The notes under the pieces are model-generated. The model worked only from the letters and a program-made list of their open reading frames with translations. It was not told the origin of the DNA and ran no database searches. From Streptomyces muensis (lineage in GTDB: Bacteria > Actinomycetota > Actinomycetes > Streptomycetales > Streptomycetaceae), in the NCBI RefSeq assembly GCF_021474425.1, contig NZ_JAKEIP010000076.1, positions 1 to 34,122 on the forward strand: 34,122 nt of DNA, in the 5' to 3' direction. Made by a program: the position numbers and the translations under genes. Below are positions 16,016 to 24,441 of the stretch, one piece after another (the first letter of the stretch is position 1; every line of letters begins with the position of its first letter).

Positions 16016-17628
16016 CCGACGACCAGCACCAAGAGGGCACGCCCCAGGGCGGCGGCCGCTGGGACCCGCTGCCCCAGGGCGACTACGACGACGGCGCCAC
16101 CGCCTTCGTCAAACTTCCCGAAGGGGGCATCGACGCCCTCCTGGCCTCCTCGGACACCCCGCTCGCCGCGCGCGGCCACGGCTATGTGCCGCCGCAGATA
16201 ACGGCCGCACCGGGAACGCCCGGGGGCGCCGACCCCGCGGCACCGGGCGGCTGGCCGGCCGCGGGCGCGCCCGGCGACGGCAGCCAGTGGCCCGACCCGA
16301 ACGCCATGGCGCAGGGCACCGGCCAGTTCGCGTACAACCCCGGGGCGACCCAGCAGTGGGACTTCTCGGAGACCGCGCAGGGCCAGGCCGGCCGGGCGGG
16401 GCACGAGACCGCCGCCACGCCCGGTCATGACGTCACCGGACAGTGGTCGATCCCCGTCGCCGACGGCGACCTTCCGGACGAATCGGGCGAGTTCACCACG
16501 TCGTCGCTCGTCGAGCAGTGGGGCGGAACCCCTCCGGCCACCCTGCCGGGCGGCGCGCCCGCACCCTGGGCGACGCAGCCGACCGGACAGCCGTGGGGCG
16601 AGCAGGCCGAGGCCGCGGCGACGGCCGAGGAAGCGGTGGGAACCGGGCACGTGCCCGGGCAGCCCGGCCACCCCGACGCGTACTCCGGCGAGCAGCCTGT
16701 ACCGCACCCGCACGAGCAGCCGGCCGCGGGCGCGCCCGAGTTCACGCCTCAGGCACCCGCCGAGGACTCCGCCGAGAGCCCCTCAGAGCCCGCACAGGCC
16801 GCACAGGCCGCTCCCGGGGCCGGTGAGGCCGCCCCGGACACCCAGGGCGCCCCGGAAGCCGCGGAGGGCCCGGCAGAGGCTTCCGCCGAGACCGCCCCGG
16901 CCGACGACGGCGACCCCGCCCCGGAGCCCGCCGGGGAAGCGGCACGGACCGCCGCCTCCGACGACGTACCGGCACCGGTGCCCACCGGTGAGGAACACCC
17001 CCTCGCCTCCTACGTCCTGCGCGTCAACGGCGTCGACCGGCCCGTCTCGGACGCCTGGATCGGCGAGTCGCTGCTCTACGTGCTGCGTGAGCGGCTCGGC
17101 CTCGCGGGCGCCAAGGACGGCTGCTCGCAGGGCGAGTGCGGGGCCTGCAACGTGCAGGTCGACGGACGGCTCGTGGCGTCCTGCCTGGTGCCCGCCGTGA
17201 CCGCGGCCGGCAGCGAGGTCCGCACCGTCGAGGGCCTCGCCGAGGACGGGCAGCCCTCCGACGTGCAGCGCGCGCTCGCGCGGTGCGGCGCCGTGCAGTG
17301 CGGCTTCTGCGTGCCGGGCATGGCGATGACCGTGCACGACCTGCTGGAGGGCAACCCGGCGCCCACCGAGATGGAGACCCGCCAGGCACTCTGCGGCAAC
17401 CTCTGCCGTTGCTCCGGCTACCGGGGTGTGGTGGAGGCCGTCAAGGAGGTCGTCGCCGAACGCGAGGCCCACACGGCGACCGGCGACGGCGAACAGGACG
17501 GCGACGAGCCCCGTATCCCTCACCAGGCGGGCCCCGGGGCCGGCGGGGTCAACCCGTCGGCGTTCGAGCCACGGGGCGCCGGGGGACCGCATGACCAGGC
17601 GTACGGACAGGACGGAGGCCAGGCGTGA
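16012..17628 (+). CDS. [2Fe-2S] subunit with a very long disordered N-terminus
   Basis: This is a 538-residue protein. The C-terminal 200 or so residues form a normal molybdenum-hydroxylase iron-sulfur subunit. The plant-type ferredoxin cluster has CSQGECGACNVQVDG and a later Cys. The helical second-cluster domain has CGAVQCGFCVPGMAM and LCGNLCRCSGYRG. Such subunits are usually 150-200 residues. Here about 330 residues precede the fold, rich in Pro, Ala, Gly, Glu and Gln, with no domain I recognise, and a further low-complexity tail follows. GTG 16012 overlaps the FAD-subunit stop. The extension keeps normal coding bias throughout, so it is a real part of the gene and not an annotation error. 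Its role is unknown; tethering or partner binding is possible. Confidence 0.85.
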   Translation: MTDDQHQEGTPQGGGRWDPLPQGDYDDGATAFVKLPEGGIDALLASSDTPLAARGHGYVPPQITAAPGTPGGADPAAPGGWPAAGAPGDGSQWPDPNAMAQGTGQFAYNPGATQQWDFSETAQGQAGRAGHETAATPGHDVTGQWSIPVADGDLPDESGEFTTSSLVEQWGGTPPATLPGGAPAPWATQPTGQPWGEQAEAAATAEEAVGTGHVPGQPGHPDAYSGEQPVPHPHEQPAAGAPEFTPQAPAEDSAESPSEPAQAAQAAPGAGEAAPDTQGAPEAAEGPAEASAETAPADDGDPAPEPAGEAARTAASDDVPAPVPTGEEHPLASYVLRVNGVDRPVSDAWIGESLLYVLRERLGLAGAKDGCSQGECGACNVQVDGRLVASCLVPAVTAAGSEVRTVEGLAEDGQPSDVQRALARCGAVQCGFCVPGMAMTVHDLLEGNPAPTEMETRQALCGNLCRCSGYRGVVEAVKEVVAEREAHTATGDGEQDGDEPRIPHQAGPGAGGVNPSAFEPRGAGGPHDQAYGQDGGQA

Positions 17629-19934
17629 GCAACGAAGCCGCCACCGCGACCACAGCCGCGGAGGCAGCACCCGCCCCCGAGCCGATCCCGCACGGCCTCG
17701 GCGCCTCCCTGCCGGCCGCCGACGCCCGCGCCAAGACCGAGGGCACGTTCCCGTACGCGGCCGACCTGTGGGCCGAGGGCCTGCTGTGGGCGGCCGTACT
17801 GCGCTCGCCGCACCCGCACGCGCGCATCAAGTCCATCGACACCACCCACGCGCGCGAGATGCCCGGCGTCCGGGCCGTCGTCACGCACGAGGACGTGCCG
17901 GGCAGCCCGCTGCACGGCCGTGGCACGGCGGACCGTCCCGTCTTCGCCTCCGAGGTCGTACGCCACCACGGCGAGCCCATCGCCGCCGTCGCCGCCGACC
18001 ACCCCGACACCGCGCGGCTGGCCGCCGCCGCCGTCATCGTCGAGTACGAAGTACTCGACCCGGTCACCGACCCCGAACAGGCCTTCGAGGCCGAGCCGCT
18101 GCACCCCGACGGCAACCTGATCCGCCACATCCCGCTGCGCCACGGCGACCCCGACGCGGCCGGCGACATCGTGGTCGAGGGCCTGTACCGCATCGGCCGC
18201 CAGGACCCGGCCCCCATCGGCGCCGAGGCGGGCCTCGCCGTGCCGCGTCCCGACGGCGGCGTGGAGCTCTACCTGGCCTCCACCGACCCGCACACCGACC
18301 GCGACCGCGCCGCCGCCTGCTACGGCCTGGAACCCGAGCGCGTCAAGGTCGTCGTCACCGGCGTCCCCGGCGCCACCGCCGACCGCGAGGACCAGGGCTT
18401 CCAGCTGCCGCTCGGCCTGCTGGCGCTGAAGACCGGCTGCCCGGTGAAGCTGACGGCCACGCGCGAGGAGTCCTTCCTCGGCCACGTCCACCGGCACCCC
18501 ACCCTCCTGCGCTACCGCCACCACGCGGACGCCGAGGGCAGGCTGGTGAAGGTCGAGGCGCAGATCCTGCTGGACGCGGGCGCCTACGCCGACACCTCCT
18601 CCGAGGCCCTGGCCGCCGCCGTCGGCTTCGCCTGCGGCCCGTACGTCGTCCCGAACGCCTTCATCGAGGGCTGGGCCGTACGCACCAACAACCCGCCCTC
18701 CGGCCACGTCCGCGGCGAGGGCGCCATGCAGGTCTGCGCCGCCTACGAGGCGCAGATGGACAAGCTGGCCAAGAAGCTCGGCGTGGACCCGGCGGAGCTG
18801 CGCCTGCGCAACGCCATGGCCACCGGCGACGTACTCCCCACCGGCCAGACGGTGACCTGCCCGGCCCCGGTCGCGGAACTGCTCCAGGCCGTACGGGACC
18901 ACCCACTGCCCGCCCTCCCCAAGGACACGCCCGAGGACGAGTGGCTGCTGCCCGGCGGCCCCGAGGGCGCGGGCGAACCGGGCGCGGTGCGGCGCGGCGT
19001 GGGCTACGGCCTGGGCATGGTGCACATGCTCGGCGCCGAGGGCGCGGACGAGGTCTCCACCGCCACGGTGAAGGTCCACGACGGGGTCGCCACGGTGCTG
19101 TGCGCCGCCGTCGAGACCGGCCAGGGCTTCGCGACGCTGGCCCGGCAGATCGTCCAGGACACGCTGGGCATCGACGAGGTGCACGTGGCCCCCGTCGACA
19201 CCGACCAGCCCCCGGCGGGCGCGGGCTGCCGCGGCCGTCACACCTGGGTGTCGGGCGGCGCGGTGGAGCGTGCGGCCAAGATGGTCCGTACGCAGCTGCT
19301 CCAGCCCCTGGCACACAAGTTCGGCATGTCCACCGAGCTGCTCCAGATCACCGACGGCAAGATCACCTCGTACGACGGCGTCCTGTCGACCACCGTGACG
19401 GAGGCGCTGGACGGCAAGGAACTGTGGGCCACGGCCCAGTGCCGTCCGCACCCCACCGAACCGCTGAACGAGACCGGCCAGGGCGACGCCTTCGTCGGCA
19501 TGGCCTTCTGCGCGATCCGCGCGGTCGTCGACGTCGACATCGAGCTGGGCTCGGTCCGCGTGGTCGAGCTGGCGCTCGCCCAGGACGTCGGCCGGGTGCT
19601 GAACCCGGCCCAGCTGGAGGCACGGATCGAGGCGGGCGTCACCCAGGGCGTGGGCATCGCGCTCACCGAGAACCTGCGCTCGGCCCGCGGCCTGATCCGC
19701 CACCCCGACCTGACGGGCTACTCCCTGCCGACGGCCCTGGACGCCCCCGACATCCGCATCGTGAAGCTCGTCGAGGAACGCGACGTGGTCGCCCCCTTCG
19801 GCGCGAAGGCGGTGAGCGCGGTACCGGTGGTCACCTCCCCGGCGGCCATCGCCTCCGCCGTACGCGCGGCGACGGGCCGTCCGGTCAACCGCCTGCCGAT
19901 CCGCCCGCAGGCGGCGGTCGTGACCGGGCAGTGA
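17625..19934 (+). CDS. Molybdopterin-binding subunit, xanthine-dehydrogenase-like, divergent active site
   Basis: This 769-residue protein aligns by eye with xanthine dehydrogenase/aldehyde oxidase large subunits. It shows FPYAADLWAEGLLWAAVLRSPHPHAR near the start, then ETGQGFATLARQIV, LAQDVGRVLNPAQLEARIEAG and a C-terminal PAAIASAVRAATGRPV. Key cofactor motifs are altered. The usual GGxFGGK is GVPGATAD (near residue 245), the GAFRGFGAPQ loop is GHVRGEGAMQ (360-369), and the catalytic GxGE motif reads AVSAVP, putting Ala732 where the base Glu is expected. It may be a non-hydroxylating member or act on an unusual substrate. The GTG at 17625 overlaps the upstream stop, and a terminator follows. 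Family is firm; activity is doubtful. Confidence 0.85.
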   Translation: MSNEAATATTAAEAAPAPEPIPHGLGASLPAADARAKTEGTFPYAADLWAEGLLWAAVLRSPHPHARIKSIDTTHAREMPGVRAVVTHEDVPGSPLHGRGTADRPVFASEVVRHHGEPIAAVAADHPDTARLAAAAVIVEYEVLDPVTDPEQAFEAEPLHPDGNLIRHIPLRHGDPDAAGDIVVEGLYRIGRQDPAPIGAEAGLAVPRPDGGVELYLASTDPHTDRDRAAACYGLEPERVKVVVTGVPGATADREDQGFQLPLGLLALKTGCPVKLTATREESFLGHVHRHPTLLRYRHHADAEGRLVKVEAQILLDAGAYADTSSEALAAAVGFACGPYVVPNAFIEGWAVRTNNPPSGHVRGEGAMQVCAAYEAQMDKLAKKLGVDPAELRLRNAMATGDVLPTGQTVTCPAPVAELLQAVRDHPLPALPKDTPEDEWLLPGGPEGAGEPGAVRRGVGYGLGMVHMLGAEGADEVSTATVKVHDGVATVLCAAVETGQGFATLARQIVQDTLGIDEVHVAPVDTDQPPAGAGCRGRHTWVSGGAVERAAKMVRTQLLQPLAHKFGMSTELLQITDGKITSYDGVLSTTVTEALDGKELWATAQCRPHPTEPLNETGQGDAFVGMAFCAIRAVVDVDIELGSVRVVELALAQDVGRVLNPAQLEARIEAGVTQGVGIALTENLRSARGLIRHPDLTGYSLPTALDAPDIRIVKLVEERDVVAPFGAKAVSAVPVVTSPAAIASAVRAATGRPVNRLPIRPQAAVVTGQ

Positions 19935-19939
19935 GCATG

Positions 19940-19968
19940 CGCCGCCCCCGAGCCGACAGGGGGCGGCG
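19940..19968 (+). terminator. Terminator after the molybdenum-hydroxylase operon
   Basis: Arms 19940-19949 and 19959-19968 pair over 10 bp with a 9-nt loop, 6 bp after the stop codon. Confidence 0.75.
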
Positions 19969-20031
19969 AGCGTCGAGGTGATTCCGGCGCGAAGGGAACG
20001 TTCGAGGGTGCGCCGAGCGTCTACTGAGGTG

Positions 20032-20117
20032 AAGCGCTGTCAGTGGGTGTGCCGGGCCGGGGTGTTGCCGACGGTCGTGGCGGTCCAGGGGCGTTGTCAG
20101 TGGTGGCGCGTAGTGTT
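20032..20117 (+). repeat. Two related GCGYTGTCAGTGG motifs before the SUKH gene
   Basis: GCGCTGTCAGTGG (at about 20034) and GCGTTGTCAGTGG (at about 20091) differ by one base and lie about 57 bp apart in the 274-bp spacer before the SUKH-like gene. The second is followed by GTAGTGTTCTGG. Similar TTGTCAGTGG stretches are, from memory, frequent upstream of Streptomyces genes. They might be promoter parts, but the spacing between TTGTCA and TAGTGT (11 bp) is too short for a standard promoter. Confidence 0.35.
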
Positions 20118-20208
20118 CTGGGCAGTGGGGACGGCGGTCGGCTCCTGCGGGCCGGCCGGGCGGCCGTGTCCTGCCCTGGGGCGGTGAGCAAGCGCATGCG
20201 GGGGAGCC

Positions 20209-21423
20209 ATGAGCACGACGATCACGACACACGCCGGTGATACGGCGATCATCCTGACCGAGGCCGAGCTGGGGCCGTACATCACGCACGCGGAGACGCG
20301 ACGCTGGCTGACGGGCCCCGGACTGCCGTACGACAGCGGCGTGTTGAGCTTCGCCGAGCTGTGCCGGGAGGACCGCGAGGGCCGGGAGGTCCTGCGGACC
20401 GTGGCGGAGACGGCGGGCGATCCGGACGGCCGGCTGGCGGCGGAGCTGCGCGACCAGCTGGTGATAGGCGGGCTGCTGGGCCCCGGTGGTCTGGCGGCGG
20501 AGTCGGTCCTGCTGGACGGTGCGACGGGCGAGATCTCGACGACGTACTTCCTGTACGACCGCCCCGACCTGATGGACCGTCGCGCGCTCGCACCGTCACT
20601 GCGGACACTGGTCCGGTTCGCGGAGGCGACGGACGAACTGGCGGGCCTGCGCGGCCAGTTCGCGTCCTACGTCGGACGCTACGGCCCGAAGGCGGTCGCG
20701 GAGGCCTCGCGGCACCTGCTGGCCGTGTTCGAGGAGGGCACCGACGGCGAGCCGGCGCCGTTCTGGAAGATGGCCGCGCTGATCCGCCCCCTGGCGCTGG
20801 TGGCCGGCCGGGCCGGGGCGTCGGGGCTGGCCCTGGACCTTCCCTCGCGCCTGCTGGACCAGGAGTTCGGGCAGGGCAAGGTGGTGCGTTTCGAGGAGGT
20901 CGACTTCCCCGCCACGCTCACCCACGAACCGACCCGACGCTTCCTGCGCGAGGTGGGCCTGCCGGAGAACGGCTTCCTGTTCTCGCTGGACACGGACGTG
21001 CCGCTGCAGACGCTGGCCGAGTACCACGCCGACGAGGAGTGGGCCGACGAACTCCCCGCCGGGGCCGGCCGCTTGATACGCCTCGGCCATCTCGTCGAGG
21101 ACAACAGCCTGGTCATCGACGGCGCGACGGGCGCGGTCCTGAACTGGAGCGAGCCCGAGGCGAGACTGTTCCCCCTGAACACCGACGTCTCGACCCTCGC
21201 CTTCACGCTCTGGCTGCTCCACCGCGAGCAGGCGATCGACGAGGAGTCCGGCCACGAGCTGACGACCCCCGACACCTACGACCAACTGGCCATCACGATG
21301 CTCCAGGTCCTGTCGGCGGTCGACCCGACCGGCCTGCGGGCCGACGACGGCCGGCACTACTGGACGGAGGTGTTCCAGGACGAGGCGAGCGGGGTCTTCG
21401 AGTCCGTGGGCGGGGTGTGGTGA
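20209..21423 (+). CDS. SUKH-4-like immunity family protein with two tandem domains
   Basis: This 404-residue protein resembles Streptomyces SUKH-4 family immunity proteins, which in polymorphic toxin systems bind and neutralise nuclease or deaminase toxins. Two related halves are visible. The N-terminal half has ETRRWLTGPGLP, LVIGGLL and VLLDGATGEISTTYFL; the C-terminal half has PTRRFLREVGLPENGFLFSLD, RLIRLGHLVEDNSLVIDGATGAVL and a WLLHRE segment. ATG 20209 has GGGGGAG 3-4 nt upstream. There is no signal peptide. No toxin or secretion gene is next to it; the following GNAT gene overlaps its stop. It could be an orphan immunity protein or a domesticated regulator. Family call is moderately confident. 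Confidence 0.7.
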   Translation: MSTTITTHAGDTAIILTEAELGPYITHAETRRWLTGPGLPYDSGVLSFAELCREDREGREVLRTVAETAGDPDGRLAAELRDQLVIGGLLGPGGLAAESVLLDGATGEISTTYFLYDRPDLMDRRALAPSLRTLVRFAEATDELAGLRGQFASYVGRYGPKAVAEASRHLLAVFEEGTDGEPAPFWKMAALIRPLALVAGRAGASGLALDLPSRLLDQEFGQGKVVRFEEVDFPATLTHEPTRRFLREVGLPENGFLFSLDTDVPLQTLAEYHADEEWADELPAGAGRLIRLGHLVEDNSLVIDGATGAVLNWSEPEARLFPLNTDVSTLAFTLWLLHREQAIDEESGHELTTPDTYDQLAITMLQVLSAVDPTGLRADDGRHYWTEVFQDEASGVFESVGGVW

Positions 21424-21914
21424 CGGGCATGGACCATGTGGTCGTCCGCCAAGCGGAACCGGATGAGTTGCCCGCCGTAGCGGAACTGCGCTGGCGGTGG
21501 CTCGTGGAGAACGACAGCGCGGCACCGGCGGACGTCGAACGTGACGCCTTCGTACGCCACTTCGTGGCGTGGGCCGAGCAGAACGCCGCTTCGCACCGCT
21601 GCATGGTGCTGGTGAACGGCACCGGGGTCATCGGCATGGCGTGGCTGGCGGTGGTGCGGCGCGTGCCGACGCCGCACGCGCTGGACCGGGCGTCCGGTGA
21701 TCTCCAGTGCGTGTACGTGGTGCCGGAGGCACGCGACGCAGGGCTGGGCGGGCGGCTGATCACCGAGACCCTGGCGCAGGCCGAGCGCCTGGGGCTGGAG
21801 CGGGTCACCGTCCACTCCTCACGCCGGGCCGTCCCGGCCTACGCCCGCCAGGGGTTCGAGAACTCGCGGCGGCTCCTCCAGGCCCACGTCGCGCGGACGA
21901 CGCCGTATCCCTAG
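21420..21914 (+). CDS. GNAT family N-acetyltransferase
   Basis: This 164-residue GNAT protein has the usual order: a substrate-side N-terminal helix with ELPAVAELRWRWLVEN, strand GTGVIGMAWLAVV, then strand 4 and the acetyl-CoA pyrophosphate loop QCVYVVPEARDAGLGGRLITETL, where Gly-rich DAGLGGR stands for the Q/RxxGxG/A motif. It ends with VHSSRRAVPAYARQGF. GTG 21420 overlaps the SUKH stop; ATG 21429 is an alternative. The substrate is unknown. Its TAG stop shares the palindrome CTAG with the stop of the convergent surface-protein gene. Confidence 0.85.
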   Translation: MTGMDHVVVRQAEPDELPAVAELRWRWLVENDSAAPADVERDAFVRHFVAWAEQNAASHRCMVLVNGTGVIGMAWLAVVRRVPTPHALDRASGDLQCVYVVPEARDAGLGGRLITETLAQAERLGLERVTVHSSRRAVPAYARQGFENSRRLLQAHVARTTPYP

Positions 21915-23164
21915 GACTTGGCGGTGGCGGTGGCGCGGCGGCGGCGTACGGCCATGACCAGGACGCCGCCGAGGGCCGCGGCGGTGGCTGCGGCGCCGGC
22001 GATGAGCGGGGTGCCGTCGGAGCCGGTGCTGGCGAGGTTGCCGTTGACGGAGCCGGTGGTGGCGGCGCCGGTGCCGCCGGTCGAGGTGCCCGCCGATGTG
22101 CTGCCGGTGCCGCCCGTGCCGCCGACGGACTGGCCCTCGGGGTCGTTGCCGTGGCCGGCCGGGGTGGAGGCGTCGTCGGTCGGGCCGTCGGAGGGGGACG
22201 GTCCGGGCTCGTAGTCGGTCGGGATGGCGATGCGGATCTGGGCCTTGTCGTTGGCGGGGTTCTTGTCGAAGGCCGGGTGGATGTCGTAGACGGAGGTCGC
22301 CTTCACCTCGCCCGTGGTGGTCTTCGCGTCGTCGTCGATGTCCAGCATGAAGGTGAAGGAGAGGGACTCGTTCACGTCGAGGGTGTGGTCGGCGGGCCAG
22401 CAGACGTACTTGGCCTTGCCCGGCGTCCCTCCGGGACCGGACGGGCCGTCGACGCCGAACGGCGCGCACTCGTCGGGTACTTCGGCGGCGACCGTGCCCG
22501 GTGGGATCCGCACCATGAGCGCCGTCTGGTCGTCGCTGTCCTGGTTCTGGATCCAGCCGGGGCCGTCGTTGCGGAGCTGCACCGTGACGGACTGCCGGTC
22601 GCCCGCGAGCGCCTCGGTGTCCTCACCGACGGCGACGAGATCGGCCGAGCTGTCCGCGGTCAGGGTCAGCCGGCGGTTGCTGTCGTCGAACCCCTCGCCC
22701 GGGGCCGTACCGGTCGCTGACGTGCCGTACTCGACGGCCTCCATCAGCGCGTGGGGCAGGGCCTTGAAGCGTACGGGCGTCTCGACCGAGGTGCCGGGTT
22801 CGATGACGGTGTCGAGTTCGCAGAGCGCCTGCCCGACCTGGTCCCCGACGGTCGAGTAGGTGCAGCCCGGCACCGTCTTGTCGGGGAAGTCGAGCCCTCG
22901 GGTCAGCCGGATCCGGAAGGTGACGCCGTCGGCTGCCGCGGTGCCCTTGTTGGTGATGACGACGGACTCGTCGTACACCTCGCCCGGCTTGGGAGACGTG
23001 GCCGGCAGATTCGAGATCACCAGGGAGGGTTCGCCCTCCTCGGCGTGAGCCGGGGGCGCGAGGGCCGCGGGAACGGCCGTGACGATCGCGGCGGCGGCCA
23101 CGAGGGCGGCCGGGTGACGGATGTGCGAGGGGCTGTTGTGCGAGGGGCGGATGCGCTGGCGCAC
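21911..23164 (-). CDS. Sortase-anchored cell-wall surface protein (LAxTG type)
   Basis: This 417-residue secreted protein has a signal peptide (about residues 1-41, ending PPAHA) and tandem Ig-like/DUF11-like segments (ISNLPATSPKPGEVYDESVV; VQLRNDGPGW). A Gly/Ser/Thr/Pro-rich wall-spanning stretch follows. It ends with a sorting signal: LASTG, a hydrophobic segment and RRRRATATAKS. LAxTG fits the class E sortases of Streptomyces. The start is GTG with first base 23164, which has GAGGAG 8 nt upstream; the frame is open further but without a ribosome site. The stop overlaps that of the convergent GNAT gene. Its ligand or role on the surface is unknown. No sortase gene is in the window. Confidence 0.85.
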   Translation of the reverse strand: MRQRIRPSHNSPSHIRHPAALVAAAAIVTAVPAALAPPAHAEEGEPSLVISNLPATSPKPGEVYDESVVITNKGTAAADGVTFRIRLTRGLDFPDKTVPGCTYSTVGDQVGQALCELDTVIEPGTSVETPVRFKALPHALMEAVEYGTSATGTAPGEGFDDSNRRLTLTADSSADLVAVGEDTEALAGDRQSVTVQLRNDGPGWIQNQDSDDQTALMVRIPPGTVAAEVPDECAPFGVDGPSGPGGTPGKAKYVCWPADHTLDVNESLSFTFMLDIDDDAKTTTGEVKATSVYDIHPAFDKNPANDKAQIRIAIPTDYEPGPSPSDGPTDDASTPAGHGNDPEGQSVGGTGGTGSTSAGTSTGGTGAATTGSVNGNLASTGSDGTPLIAGAAATAAALGGVLVMAVRRRRATATAKS

Positions 23165-23313
23165 GGGTTGGTCTCCTCGGGACAGGAAGCACGGCGACCG
23201 GAGGATTACGGTCCAGTCATCTCCTGGACATCGGGAAGATGCCCAGGGTTGTGCCGCTGTTTGAGGAGATGTTGCGAAGGGGTGCCAGGCGTGCCAGCGG
23301 TGCTGCGGTGCCG

Positions 23314-23976
23314 CTAGGCCGTCAGGGGGAGGCAGGCGTTGACTCCGCCGTTCAGGCCCCGGACAAAGGCCTTGGTCCGCTGATTGGCGTCCCCGTGGTC
23401 TTCGGGATTCGTCCAGGGGAGCTGGTCGGAAACGCTGTGTATCGCTTGCTCCAGTTCGGCGGCGTCCCCTTCCTCGAAGACGATCGATTCGTCCTCCTGG
23501 GCGCCTTGGAGTTCCGCTCCCGCGATACAGTCCGCCTGGAGTTCCGTGGAGACCTCCTGCAAGGTGACGTCCAGTCGGCTCTGTATCGCGTGCCCCCATT
23601 CATGAGCGACTACGAAATACACGTAACTGTCCCCGGTCGCATAGCCCTCTTTCATCAGACCGACGTCCCACGCGAGAAAGTCCTCCGACGGGCAGTAGAC
23701 CGCGTTGCCCGCCTCCAGCGGGACGCCGTCGCAGGTGGGAGCGTCCGCCGCCGTGCCGTCGTACAGGCCCAACACCTGGGGTGAGGTGTAGCTTTCGGTG
23801 AAGTAATCCGACCAGTGCTTCTTCCAGAACTCGTCCACGCCCTGCACCGCCGCGTCTATGTCCTCCTGCATCGGATCACCGTATTTCGCGGGCGCGGCGT
23901 ACGCGTAACCTCCGCTGAGTACCAGTATCGGCGCGATCACTGCCGCGCATAGGCGCATCCGGAATGTCCTGCTCAT
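23314..23976 (-). CDS. Secreted neutral zinc metallopeptidase (YpfJ-like)
   Basis: This 220-residue exported protein has a signal peptide (ending about residue 28, GGYAYAA). It also has the zincin motif HEWGH at 125-129 and the third zinc ligand Glu145 in TELQADCIAG, matching the putative neutral zinc metallopeptidase family (Pfam Zn_peptidase). Upstream is VLGLYDGTAADAPTCDG. The ATG with first base 23976 is preceded by GAGGTC; an upstream start at 24069 would place 31 basic residues ahead of the signal peptide. It reads in the same direction as the surface-protein gene, 149 bp upstream of it. Substrates are unknown. Confidence 0.88.
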   Translation of the reverse strand: MSRTFRMRLCAAVIAPILVLSGGYAYAAPAKYGDPMQEDIDAAVQGVDEFWKKHWSDYFTESYTSPQVLGLYDGTAADAPTCDGVPLEAGNAVYCPSEDFLAWDVGLMKEGYATGDSYVYFVVAHEWGHAIQSRLDVTLQEVSTELQADCIAGAELQGAQEDESIVFEEGDAAELEQAIHSVSDQLPWTNPEDHGDANQRTKAFVRGLNGGVNACLPLTA

Positions 23977-24149
23977 GGCTGACCTCGAACGGCATGAGGA
24001 AGGTGTCGGCGTCGAGTGCCGATCGCGAATCGCGAAGGCGCGGCGGACGCGGCGGACGCTGATCTCCATTCAACACCTGCGGTTCGCGGGCCGCATCCTC
24101 AGTGAGGGGGCGGCGCCGCGGAGGCGCTGCCGGGCGTCGGGGAGGTGTG

Positions 24150-24224
24150 TGGAGGCCGTGGCGGGATTCGAACCCACGTAACTCGCTTTGCAGGCGAGCC
24201 CCTGAACCACTCGGGCACACGGCC
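24150..24224 (-). tRNA. tRNA-Cys (GCA anticodon)
   Basis: On the minus strand the acceptor stem GGCCGTG pairs with CACGGCC. The anticodon stem CTCGC/GCGAG encloses CTGCAAA, giving anticodon GCA. The T-loop is TTCGAAT, the discriminator base is T (U73, required for cysteine identity) and CCA is encoded at 24150-24152. A protein gene could not explain these pairings. Confidence 0.96.
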
Positions 24225-24361
24225 GTCGGCAAGTCCGGTCCGGTTGGTGCGGGTTGGGCCGGGCTTGATCGGTGAAGTGAGCGTATGCAGGGGGCTGGGC
24301 CGGGCTCAAGGGAATCGGTGGGGGTGCAATGGGACTGCCACACGGCGTTCATGAAAGGCGG

Positions 24362-24373
24362 GGTCGTACGACC
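24362..24373. promoter_or_regulatory. Perfect 12-bp palindrome upstream of the MFS gene
   Basis: GGTCGTACGACC reads the same on both strands and lies 68 bp before the MFS start. It may be the operator of a regulator, for example a TetR-family one, but no adjacent regulator gene exists to link it to. Confidence 0.35.
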
Positions 24374-24428
24374 AAGGTCGCAGGGTGGGGCCCGTCTCTC
24401 GACAGGGGTCAAAGTTGGTTGCGGCCCT

Positions 24429-24434
24429 TACGCT
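24429..24434 (+). promoter_or_regulatory. Possible -10 element for a leaderless MFS transcript
   Basis: TACGCT ends 7 nt before ATG 24442, which has no ribosome site of its own. This is the same geometry as at 9660-9665. Confidence 0.4.
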
Positions 24435-24441
24435 GGCGGTC

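Noticed and set aside
17520..19703. Long minus-strand open frame opposite the molybdopterin subunit
   Set aside because: Low-complexity Gly/Ala/Val/Arg translation and no family motifs; shadow of the real gene.
20094..20116. TTGTCA/TAGTGT as a promoter for the SUKH gene
   Set aside because: Spacing of 11 bp is too short for a standard -35/-10 pair.
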